From positions 1 through 64,000 of the forward strand of contig NZ_FRCM01000014.1 in NCBI RefSeq assembly GCF_900142915.1: 64,000 bases of DNA. Reading direction: 5' to 3'. Of this stretch, positions 7,893 through 15,815 are shown in pieces. The position numbers were made by a program, and so were the translations under genes. The stretch comes from Mucilaginibacter sp. OK098 (GTDB taxonomy: Bacteria > Bacteroidota > Bacteroidia > Sphingobacteriales > Sphingobacteriaceae). Position 1 is the stretch's first letter; every line of letters begins with the position of its first letter. The notes beneath the pieces are model-generated. The model saw only the letters and a list, made by a program, of their open reading frames with translations, was not told the origin of the DNA and did not search any database.

Positions 7893-9263
7893 TTATTTTC
7901 CGTAAACAATCCATGAAGCTTTTGACCAGTCGTTAGCCGGATCAACTGCGCCTACATAGGTAGTTTTAGTAAAGAACGTATCAGTTAAAGCTGAAGCAGT
8001 AAACGCAGCAGTAGCTGTAATGGCAGCCGAACCTGCTTTGGGTAAAATATTGGGAGCTGTGTTATTAAAAGGATCAGTTAAACCAATATCCGCGGCAGTG
8101 GCAAACGTTTTGGTTTTATCACGGGTTTCAACAAGTGCTTTTAAGCCGTCGGCTGATAATAAGGCAGCATTGGTTAACTTGTCAATCTTATAATTAGCAC
8201 CATATGATTGTAACAGGCTGTTTAAAAACCCGCTTGTACCGGCAATATAAAACTGAGCAGTTACATCATTATCAATATCCAAACCTGCTTTCTGTCCGCC
8301 TAATACAATTGAATTGGCTAACGTAAATTTAGAACCTCTTCTCCAGCGCATATTATAGCCGTAATCGGCAGATACACCTGTTGCATTATTGGGCCCGATA
8401 GCTGTAAAGTTTGATAACACCGGACTTGTAACCGGGGTTAATAAATAGCCTTTGGCATCGGTGGTGTTATCAACCTCAAGGTTATTTGAAATATCACCTG
8501 TTGTTCCTTTATTATCAGTAAATGCAGGGTCTTTAATTGAAATACCAAACTGGATCTTACCGCGGTATCCGTCATCCAAATCAAAATCATCATCGGCATT
8601 GTTATAAGCTAATAAGTATTTAGCATTAAATGTTCCGCCGAAAAACTCAAAAGCGTCATCAAGGCCGCGTAAAACTTCAATATGGTCAACAACAGTACCA
8701 CTGCCTACAGTATACATGCTTAGGCCATTAACTTCGTCGCCCGGGTTTACCGCCTTACCGGCATATTCAATCCGTATATATTGTAATACTCCTGAGTTAT
8801 CAGCATCATTAGTACCGCCAAATAGCTGGTGGGTAACATCAACACCACCTTCAATAACTGCGTGGTTGCCGTTGCCGGTTGCTTTACCAACAACTACAAG
8901 TCCGCCAAAATCACCCGGTTTGGGTGAAGCCTCTGCTGATGTAAAAACAATTGGTTTGGCAGCTGTGCCTGCAGCATTAATTTTACTGCCTTTGTAAATG
9001 ATCAATACACCTGACGAGTCTTTGTTACTCACAATTTTAGTGCCCGGGTCAATGGTTAATGTTGCATTATTATCAACATAAACATAACCTCTTACGCGGT
9101 AGGTAACCCCGGCTGTCCAGTGTGTATCTTTAGTGATACTTCCCCTTACATCAACATTGGTAACCGGAGGTGTACCCGGCTTATTGTCCTTATCGTTATT
9201 TTTTGAGCACGAAGCCAGGCCCAGCAGGGCTAAGGAGCCTAATAAATAAAGTGATTTTTTCAT
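7893..9263 (-). CDS. Beta-helix surface lipoprotein downstream of TonB receptor
   Basis: The lipoprotein signal is MKKSLYLLGSLALLGLASC with the lipobox cysteine at 19, followed by a charged linker. The 456-residue body shows the short repeated beta-strand pattern of a right-handed parallel beta-helix (VYVDNNATLTIDPGTKI; YIRIEYAG; HIEVLRGLDDAFEFFGG). An Asp-rich loop, NNADDDFDLDDG (about residues 221-232), could bind calcium. It follows the TonB receptor by 52 bases on the same strand, so it is probably the surface partner of that receptor, by analogy with receptor/lipoprotein pairs. The imported substrate is unknown. Relatives are often mis-named as transporters; nothing here supports transport by this protein itself. 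Confidence 0.85.
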   Translation of the reverse strand: MKKSLYLLGSLALLGLASCSKNNDKDNKPGTPPVTNVDVRGSITKDTHWTAGVTYRVRGYVYVDNNATLTIDPGTKIVSNKDSSGVLIIYKGSKINAAGTAAKPIVFTSAEASPKPGDFGGLVVVGKATGNGNHAVIEGGVDVTHQLFGGTNDADNSGVLQYIRIEYAGKAVNPGDEVNGLSMYTVGSGTVVDHIEVLRGLDDAFEFFGGTFNAKYLLAYNNADDDFDLDDGYRGKIQFGISIKDPAFTDNKGTTGDISNNLEVDNTTDAKGYLLTPVTSPVLSNFTAIGPNNATGVSADYGYNMRWRRGSKFTLANSIVLGGQKAGLDIDNDVTAQFYIAGTSGFLNSLLQSYGANYKIDKLTNAALLSADGLKALVETRDKTKTFATAADIGLTDPFNNTAPNILPKAGSAAITATAAFTASALTDTFFTKTTYVGAVDPANDWSKASWIVYGK

Positions 9264-9315
9264 ATTACTTGTTTAATAATTGCTTGTTAATTGGTTTTTA
9301 TTTGTGGTTTAAATG

Positions 9316-12153
9316 TTACTTATGGAAATCAAAATTGTATTTGAATGACAGCATGGTAGAGAAACCAGAATATCGGCTTTGGATGATCTTGTCTTCGCTG
9401 CTTTTGTAAGCCGTGCTGTTTACAGACCCATAGTTGTTATAATAAACAAAGGGTTGTGCCAGCAGATCAGAAACGGTTAGCTTAATTTCGGCCCGTTTAT
9501 TAAACAATGTTTTGCTAAGCTGCAGATCAATTACGTCGCGCGGCTTTTCATAAATATCAACTCCACCTGTTACAGCCCTGAAGCGCAGGCGCTCGCCAAT
9601 ACGGTTGTAAAGCACGTTGAAGGTAAGGCCACCGTTTTCAGGCGTGTAATAAATTCCTGAATTGATCAGGTATGGCGATTGCCCCTGCAACGGTGTTGAA
9701 ACATCCCGGCCATCGGCAAGTTTTACTTTTGCGTTGATGTATGATGCATTGACATAAAAAGTAACATTCCTCAAAAAGCTGCCATCGGCAATAAAATCCA
9801 GTTTTTTACGCAACTCCGCCTCAAAGCCAAAATCTGTGGCATTTAGTGCATTTTGGTATGTTAAAATATCGTTACCCTGGTTAATTTGCTCAATAGGGTT
9901 TTTGAATTTTTTGTAGAAGGCAGATATCGAAATAACTTCTCCGCCTGATGGAAAGTATTCATATCGCAGATCCGCATTGTCAATTAGGCTTCTTTGCAGA
10001 TCAGGGTTTCCGGTTATAATAAAGTTGTTCTGGTAATCAAAATACCTGAAGCTTGCCAGTTCCCTAAACTCCGGCCTGTTTACAGAGCGAAAATAGGATG
10101 CGCGCAGGTTTGTTTTTGGGGTTAAGCTGTAAGTTAAATTACCGGAGGGCAAAACATCGGTGTTATTATATTCCTGTATAGGTTTGCCTGCAGGCGAAAG
10201 CGTTTGGTTATAACGTTCAACCCTTGCGCCCCATACAAACCTAAGTTTGCCTGTTAGTTTATTATCAAGCATTACGTAGCCGGCATCCTGCTCCGCCTTA
10301 CCTTTGTAATCGGTAGAGCTCAGATCAAGGCGGGAAAGATCAATCCCGTTTTGCTGGATACTCTCCGGGCTAAAAACATTACCTATTGTTAAGCCGTTAC
10401 TTAGTTCCAGGTTCTTTTTACCGGGTGCAAATGCTGCCGAATAACCTAAAGCATCAATACTGAAATCACGGTCTCGATGAGATATTAAACCACCGAATTT
10501 AAATTTCTGCGGTTGATCCAGCCATTTAAACGGGATAGCCAGGTTTGCTTTAGCGCCGTAAATATTTTCATTTAATTTACTGTAGATGCGGCCCAGGCTA
10601 TTTGGCAGCGGACTGTTCTCTGATGCCAGTACAATATACTCGGGTAAATTTTCAGGTGTAAAAACGGTTACTATCCGCTGATCCGGCTGGTTACGGTATG
10701 ATAAGCCGTACGATCCGCTCCAGTCAAAAACAATGTTCCGCCTGCCAAAAGTATGCTGCCCCTCTAATACGGAAGTATAGATTCCGTTTTGGGTGGTCTC
10801 AACCGAGTATCCCTTATAACGCAGCGGCTCTGTTTGGCTGGCTTCAAAGTTGAGCGCATTGTTTGTTTGCTCAAAATCAACACTAAAATCGTTATTATAT
10901 AAATTTCTTAGGGCGATTTTATTTTTGCCAAACGTGTAGGCAAAATTCAGTAATCCGCCAAGGTTTTTATAGCTGGTAAATACGTTACGATCATAACTAT
11001 ATACCGGGAGCTCAGCAGCAGAATTGTTAAAGCCAAAATATCCAATCCGATTCCCAAATGATGCCTTGTGGCCATTGGTATAATTTAAACTAAAGTTATA
11101 CCCAAACCGATTATTGTTTTTAGTGGTAACCGAATTGCCTGTTGATAATTGAAGGCCGATATTAGGCAAACTGCCTTGCCCTTCGGAATAGCCAAATGTG
11201 TTTGGAAACTGCTGCGCTATGGCTACCTTTTCGGCGCCGGTAGTGCCTGATGTATAGTTCCCTTTAATATTTTTGTAAGCGTCAGGTAGCTTCCGCGATC
11301 CATCGTCAAAGCCCAGGAAATCATATTTACCCGACGGGCTGGCATCAATAAAGTTATTCTTGAAAGTGGTTTTTGAATTATAACCTATGCTTAATGCAGC
11401 CTCAAGGTACTTGCTATCGGGGATATCTTTTGTAATGGTGTTAATGGTGCCTCCCGAAAAATCACCGGGAAGATCGGGAGTAGCGGTTTTGTACACCACG
11501 ATGTTATCGACCAGGCTCGAAGGAATGATATCAAAAGAAAAAGCTTTTTTATCAGGTTCGGAACTTGGAAGAACGGCATTATTTAAAAGATTATTGTTAT
11601 AACGTTCAGCCAGGCCCCTTATAACCACAAATTTTCCATCCTGAACTGAGGTACCGCTGATGCGTTTTAAAACATCACCGGTATTACGGTCGGGCGACCG
11701 GCGGATCACATCTGCAGAGATCCCGTCAGTAACCTGGACATCATTTTTCCGCCTTGCATAAAGCGCGTTTACTGATTCCTGCTTAAAAGTTGCCTTAATA
11801 ACTACCTCATTAAGGTTTTGCAGGGCGGCTAAGCCAAGTGTAATATCAAGCGGTGTAACCGCGCCTTCCTTTACTTCAACATCTGATATTGATTTGGTTT
11901 GATAACCAATATACTTTATAACTATAGTGTATTTGCCGGGTTGCAGGCCGTTTAGCAGATATCGGCCTTCAACATCTGCAGCAACGCCAGTGGTGGTACT
12001 TTGGATACCAACGGTTGCCCCTATTAAGGTTTCACCTGTTTTTTCATCAAGTATTTTGCCGCCTATCTTACCTCTATTTTGAGCAAATAATGATAATGAA
12101 CAACCTGAAAAGAGAACAATTAACGCGACAGAAAAATATTTATTGATGAACAT
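9316..12153 (-). CDS. TonB-dependent outer-membrane receptor (carboxypeptidase-regulatory-like N-terminus)
   Basis: A 945-residue outer-membrane receptor that would import a bound ligand using TonB energy. It has a signal peptide (residues 1-~25, ending SLFAQ), a CarboxypepD_reg-like beta-sandwich (~28-115, GKILDEKTGETLIGATV), a plug (~130-260; RSPDRNTGDVLKRI, FVVIRGL) and a 22-strand-type barrel to the C-terminal FKYNFDFHK. It lacks the SusC-type TonB box and SusD partner and looks like the TonB-Xanthomonas/Caulobacter-type group. ATG 12153 is chosen over GTG 12171 because the latter lies in the promoter box. It is transcribed with the beta-helix lipoprotein and is divergent from an ArsR regulator. 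Confidence 0.93.
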   Translation of the reverse strand: MFINKYFSVALIVLFSGCSLSLFAQNRGKIGGKILDEKTGETLIGATVGIQSTTTGVAADVEGRYLLNGLQPGKYTIVIKYIGYQTKSISDVEVKEGAVTPLDITLGLAALQNLNEVVIKATFKQESVNALYARRKNDVQVTDGISADVIRRSPDRNTGDVLKRISGTSVQDGKFVVIRGLAERYNNNLLNNAVLPSSEPDKKAFSFDIIPSSLVDNIVVYKTATPDLPGDFSGGTINTITKDIPDSKYLEAALSIGYNSKTTFKNNFIDASPSGKYDFLGFDDGSRKLPDAYKNIKGNYTSGTTGAEKVAIAQQFPNTFGYSEGQGSLPNIGLQLSTGNSVTTKNNNRFGYNFSLNYTNGHKASFGNRIGYFGFNNSAAELPVYSYDRNVFTSYKNLGGLLNFAYTFGKNKIALRNLYNNDFSVDFEQTNNALNFEASQTEPLRYKGYSVETTQNGIYTSVLEGQHTFGRRNIVFDWSGSYGLSYRNQPDQRIVTVFTPENLPEYIVLASENSPLPNSLGRIYSKLNENIYGAKANLAIPFKWLDQPQKFKFGGLISHRDRDFSIDALGYSAAFAPGKKNLELSNGLTIGNVFSPESIQQNGIDLSRLDLSSTDYKGKAEQDAGYVMLDNKLTGKLRFVWGARVERYNQTLSPAGKPIQEYNNTDVLPSGNLTYSLTPKTNLRASYFRSVNRPEFRELASFRYFDYQNNFIITGNPDLQRSLIDNADLRYEYFPSGGEVISISAFYKKFKNPIEQINQGNDILTYQNALNATDFGFEAELRKKLDFIADGSFLRNVTFYVNASYINAKVKLADGRDVSTPLQGQSPYLINSGIYYTPENGGLTFNVLYNRIGERLRFRAVTGGVDIYEKPRDVIDLQLSKTLFNKRAEIKLTVSDLLAQPFVYYNNYGSVNSTAYKSSEDKIIQSRYSGFSTMLSFKYNFDFHK

Positions 12154-12170
12154 AACTTTAAATAACACCA

Positions 12171-12198
12171 CAAAAGTATTGGGGTATAGTTAAGCCAA
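12171..12198 (-). promoter_or_regulatory. Promoter of the TonB receptor operon
   Basis: On the minus strand TTG (12198-12196), 17 bases, then TACTTTTG (12178-12171), 17 bases before ATG 12153. It is a good fit to the Bacteroidota -33/-7 consensus. Confidence 0.6.
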
Positions 12199-12326
12199 TG
12201 TTAATTAAAAGTTATCAAATCGAATATCTTGAATATTGAATTTGAAAGAATAAAGAACAGCCACGCTGCTTTTGTAAAAAACTTATTAACTTTTGGGCGA
12301 TTAAATAATATTTAGTTAATAGCCCC

Positions 12327-12334
12327 TATATTTG
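12327..12334 (+). promoter_or_regulatory. -7 box TATATTTG directly before the ArsR gene
   Basis: It ends only 8 bases before the ATG at 12343, so transcription would begin at or almost at the start codon (leaderless or near-leaderless mRNA). No clear -33 element is seen. Confidence 0.45.
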
Positions 12335-12342
12335 AGCACTTT

Positions 12343-12660
12343 ATGGCTAACCACAAAAAAGCGGAGTTTACCTCAATTGATCAGCGGATCTCGGAAGTTG
12401 CTAAAGCAATGTCGCATCCTGCACGCATTGCAATTCTTCGCATTTTGGCCCAGCATCCTAAATTTACCTGCGGCGAAATTGTGGAGATCCTGCCACTTTC
12501 GCAGCCAACGGTGTCGCATCATTTAAAAGAATTGCTGACAACAGACCTGATCACGGTTATAAATGAGGGTAAAAAATCGTTATACGAGGTAAACTGGAAT
12601 AGCTGGGGACAGTACACCGGCGAATTTGGCGACCTCCTTTCTGCACTACAAAAGAAATAG
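12343..12660 (+). CDS. ArsR-family transcriptional regulator
   Basis: A 105-residue winged-helix repressor. Visible features are AMSHPARIAILRILAQ (helix 1-2), CGEIVEILPLSQPTVSHHLKEL (helix-turn-helix, ~46-67) and a beta-wing (LITVINEGKKSLYEVN). A single cysteine (C46, in FTCGEI) sits where some family members place a metal-sensing cysteine, but one alone is not diagnostic. It is divergent from the TonB receptor/beta-helix operon with about 190 bases between start codons, so it is the natural candidate regulator of that operon. Confidence 0.9.
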   Translation: MANHKKAEFTSIDQRISEVAKAMSHPARIAILRILAQHPKFTCGEIVEILPLSQPTVSHHLKELLTTDLITVINEGKKSLYEVNWNSWGQYTGEFGDLLSALQKK

Positions 12661-12796
12661 TTTGGCAAATTCTCCAGCGATGCCAATCCCCGTTCCACTA
12701 TATCTTTAATTCCTGTAACACATTACCTGCTAAAAAAGTCATAATTTAGCTTGGTTATTTTTATAGAGCGTCCTTTTTAGTTTTTTACGAGTTTAA

Positions 12797-15379
12797 ATGA
12801 TAAGAAAAAATAAATTTTTAATCCTGCAATTTAAGGTATGTAAGATTGTATTTCTTTTTATTTTACTGACCATTGCTTTTAAAAGCAATGGTCAGGGGCT
12901 GCAATTCAACTCGAATGATAGCTTGCTGAGCAAGCGTACCTCCTACTCGGTTTTTAAAACAGATCCCCCTACATTCTCCGGTCATTTATATATAAATTTT
13001 GATCTTTCCCTATGGGATAATGAGCATCTGGGCTATATCTTAAATATAACCGACACCAAAAACAACTCCTATAGTTTAAGCTCAATCTATAATGGCTCAC
13101 CCTTTTTAAACTTCAATATCGATAGCAAAAGCAATAAGATCAACATCCCGCTCACCCAAAACCAGCTGAAAAAACGCAACTGGATGCCGGTTAAAATTGA
13201 TATAGATTTAAAAGCCAATACCGTAGGCATTTTTATAAATGGCAAGAGGTACAGGGCCAGCGGGTTTAATTTTGATGGCGCCATTACTCCTAAAATATAC
13301 TTTGGAAAAAATGAGCACTACTCCGATGTGCCCAAAATGGCCATCAGGAATTTAACCGTAAGTGATGCCAGTAAGAGCTACAGGTTCCCGTTAAATGAGT
13401 GGAGTGGAAAAAGCGTGTATAGTAGTGACGGGGATGATTCAGGCCTGGTAGAGAATCCTGTTTGGTTAATTAATGAATCTTATTTCTGGACACAAAAGTT
13501 TACCCGAAATTTTACCGAAGTAACAGGCATTAATTTTAACGAAGCCGGGCAAAAGCTGCTGATGTTTAAAAGCGATTCGCTGATATCATATGATGTACAG
13601 CGGAATAATTTATCAATCCAGGCTTATCAAAACAAATGCCCTATCCCCCTGCATTTGGGCAAAAGCATCATCAATACCAATGAAAATAAGCTGTACGCCT
13701 ATGAAACTTTAAAAGCCCCAAAAACAGCCCCGAGCATTGCCGCGCTTGATCTGAACACCTTAAAATGGGATATCATTGGAAACGCTACCATAACCGAACA
13801 AAGGCATCATCATAATGCATTTTATAACAATGCGAAGGATACGCTTTACCTGTTTGGTGGCTACGGCTCGTTCAAATATTACAAGGACTTTTTCGAGTAC
13901 AATAAAAAAGCTGACACCTGGGATAAAATAACTTTCACCGGCGATAAAATAATGCCGCGCTTTTTTTCGGGCTATAGTCAGGCCGATGAAAACAATAATG
14001 TTTACATATTTGGTGGTTATGGCAATCAAAGCGGAAACCAGATAGTTGGCGGCAAGCATTTTTACGATCTGTACTGCATTAACTTAACCACCCGCACCAT
14101 AAAAAAATGCTGGGAAATAAAACCCCCTGCCGAGGATTTTGTAGCAGCCAACAACCTCATCATCTCCAGCGATAAAAAATACTTTTACGCTTTATGCTAT
14201 GCGCATGAAAAACCCAGGACCAGCTTAATGCTCTATAAGTTCTCTATAAAAGATGGTTCGTACGAGGTGGTTAGCGGAAACATCCCCGCTAAAGGCGAGC
14301 GGATTGAGACAGACGTTAATCTTTTTTATAACCACAAACAGGAAACTTTTTACTGCGCCATCCAAGAATTTACCACACCCGATTATTCAACCATAAGGGT
14401 GTATTCGCTGGCATCGCCACCTGTACGTGAGCAGGATTATTTAGCGTCACAGCAAACTAACGTATCTTCTGGCTGGACTTTTAGAATGATAATACCTTGG
14501 TCGGCAATTGTTTTATTTTTAGTTGTTGTCATATTAGCCTTTTTGTATTTCAAACGAAAAAAGAATAAATCTGAATTGATACCTGAAGAAATTGACAGGG
14601 ATTCAGCAGTTATTGCCATTCATAAAAAAGAAGACGAGAAAAAAGCCAATGCCATTTATTTATTGGGCGAGTTTACGGTGTATGATAAAACCAGCAGGGA
14701 TATCACTTATATGTTTAGTCCTAAGATAAAGCAACTGTTTATCCTGGTATTATTAAACAGTAAGGATGAAAGCGGGGTGGTATCAAAAAAGATCTCAACA
14801 ACACTTTGGCCTGATAAAGATATTGCCAAAACAAAAAATATAAAGGGCGTTACCATTAACCACCTGCGCAATATTGTTGCCGATATTAATGGCCTTGAGC
14901 TTACTTTTTTAAATGATACCTACTGCTTTAAATTAAGCGATACGTTTTTTTGCGATTACTTTATTGTAACGGATGCGATTAAAGAACTAAACAATGCTGC
15001 TAAACAAGCAGATGAAAATATATTAACTCATTTTGACCTTATAGCCCGTGGCGGTTTATTACAGCACATCCCCGAAACCTGGCTTGATGATATTAAGCAA
15101 AGCTATGAGGAAATACTAATGCCTGAAATCCTCCCCGAAGTGAAAAAAGCTTACGAAAGTGGCGATTTCCGCAAAACCATTGAAATAACCCGGGTAGTTT
15201 TAAATATCGATCCGTTTAATGACGAGGCCATCAAATATAAACTAAAAGCCCTGAGGCGGATTAAAGGTATTGAGTACGCCCACAAGATCTACAATGATTT
15301 TATCGCCGAATATGAAAAATCATTAGGCGAGCATTATCCAATTCCCTTTGAGAAGATCTGTGCTGTGAAGCAGGGTTGA
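12797..15379 (+). CDS. Membrane-spanning Kelch-sensor / winged-helix (SARP-like) regulator
   Basis: A one-protein sensor-regulator of 860 residues. It has a signal sequence (1-33), a LamG-like beta-sandwich (~35-215), Kelch-type propeller repeats (~235-540; LYLFGGYG near 350 and VYIFGGYGNQ near 405) and a membrane helix (~560-582) followed by KRKKNK. The cytoplasmic part has a winged-helix-like DNA-binding domain (~618-700, YLLGEFTVYD ... SPKIKQLFILVLL ... TTLWPD) and a BTAD-like helical repeat region (~705-850) as in SARP activators. No kinase or receiver domain is present. It sits just upstream of susC and probably activates that locus when the periplasmic sensor binds glycan. The orientation is the reverse of ToxR/CadC, which place the DNA-binding domain first. 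Confidence 0.87.
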   Translation: MIRKNKFLILQFKVCKIVFLFILLTIAFKSNGQGLQFNSNDSLLSKRTSYSVFKTDPPTFSGHLYINFDLSLWDNEHLGYILNITDTKNNSYSLSSIYNGSPFLNFNIDSKSNKINIPLTQNQLKKRNWMPVKIDIDLKANTVGIFINGKRYRASGFNFDGAITPKIYFGKNEHYSDVPKMAIRNLTVSDASKSYRFPLNEWSGKSVYSSDGDDSGLVENPVWLINESYFWTQKFTRNFTEVTGINFNEAGQKLLMFKSDSLISYDVQRNNLSIQAYQNKCPIPLHLGKSIINTNENKLYAYETLKAPKTAPSIAALDLNTLKWDIIGNATITEQRHHHNAFYNNAKDTLYLFGGYGSFKYYKDFFEYNKKADTWDKITFTGDKIMPRFFSGYSQADENNNVYIFGGYGNQSGNQIVGGKHFYDLYCINLTTRTIKKCWEIKPPAEDFVAANNLIISSDKKYFYALCYAHEKPRTSLMLYKFSIKDGSYEVVSGNIPAKGERIETDVNLFYNHKQETFYCAIQEFTTPDYSTIRVYSLASPPVREQDYLASQQTNVSSGWTFRMIIPWSAIVLFLVVVILAFLYFKRKKNKSELIPEEIDRDSAVIAIHKKEDEKKANAIYLLGEFTVYDKTSRDITYMFSPKIKQLFILVLLNSKDESGVVSKKISTTLWPDKDIAKTKNIKGVTINHLRNIVADINGLELTFLNDTYCFKLSDTFFCDYFIVTDAIKELNNAAKQADENILTHFDLIARGGLLQHIPETWLDDIKQSYEEILMPEILPEVKKAYESGDFRKTIEITRVVLNIDPFNDEAIKYKLKALRRIKGIEYAHKIYNDFIAEYEKSLGEHYPIPFEKICAVKQG

Positions 15380-15419
15380 TTGGGTTGGATTAGGTTGACT
15401 GAGTTAGATTTAACGTCTT

Positions 15420-15550
15420 CGCAGGGTCTCTCATAGAGGCCCCTGCGCAATGTTTGTGGTTACCTAAAACTTATTTGCAATGGAATAGCATGTGGCTATT
15501 ACCATCTAAAAAACTTATCCATCGCAGGGTCCTCTTTGAGAGACCCTGAG
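15420..15550. repeat. Pair of related palindromes in inverted orientation
   Basis: The hairpin at 15420-15447 (CGCAGGG ... CCCTGCG) and that at 15523-15550 are near-identical when one is reverse-complemented (shared CAGGGTCTCTCA core). They lie downstream of the Kelch regulator, the first 41 bases after its stop. They may aid termination or represent a dispersed palindrome family. Confidence 0.7.
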
Positions 15551-15631
15551 GAAACAGGAACCGGAAAGCCTTGTCATTTTCTATCTTTCGGACTTCCGGA
15601 CTTTACTGACTTTCGGACTTCCCCCTCAATC

Positions 15632-15668
15632 AACCGATTAAAAAATCGGTTAATTCCACCCGGTTAAT
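15632..15668 (+). promoter_or_regulatory. Candidate operator upstream of susC
   Basis: AACCGATT-AAAA-AATCGGTT is an exact palindrome (15632-15651). CGGTTAAT then occurs twice in the same orientation (15647-15654 and 15661-15668, 14 bases apart). It is the most structured sequence in front of susC and a natural place for the adjacent regulator to bind; this is inference. Confidence 0.4.
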
Positions 15669-15815
15669 GAAATTTTAACGCTATTAACCCCTTTTTTAAC
15701 CCATCCTTTAATACCGTCCCATTTAATATTGTTTCACCAATTGAAGAACCCGGGGGTTAACCAGCCTCTATTTTCTGATTGGCGAGAAATTATTATAAAC
15801 CAATTAATTTATTTT

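Larger units (their letters stand above)
7769..7897 (-). repeat. Tandemly duplicated terminator segment (2 x 57 bp, period 72)
   Basis: The 57 bases at 7769-7825 recur exactly at 7841-7897. Each copy carries an intrinsic terminator reading leftward, and the right copy includes the stop codon of the lipoprotein gene. The 15-base spacer (7826-7840) partly repeats the TATTGATTATG motif. Confidence 0.9.
15380..15815. other. Regulatory/intergenic region between Kelch regulator and susC
   Basis: In order it holds two related palindromes (15420-15550), a short repeat TTTCGGACTTCC (15586-15597, 15611-15622), a 20-bp palindrome plus direct repeats of CGGTTAAT (15632-15668), and a weak -7-like TAATATTG (15724-15731). 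No coding sequence was seen; the in-frame extension of susC from TTG 15729 is not favoured. Confidence 0.6.

Noticed and set aside
7893..9263. Drug transporter, a name sometimes attached to such proteins
   Set aside because: The sequence is a lipoprotein beta-helix with no membrane segments.
12154..12171. GTG start for the TonB receptor at 12171
   Set aside because: The codon lies within the TACTTTTG promoter box; ATG 12153 yields a standard signal peptide.
15729..15815. N-terminal extension of SusC from TTG 15729
   Set aside because: It has no signal character and overlaps the presumed promoter/leader; ATG 15816 (or 15876) gives a normal signal peptide.
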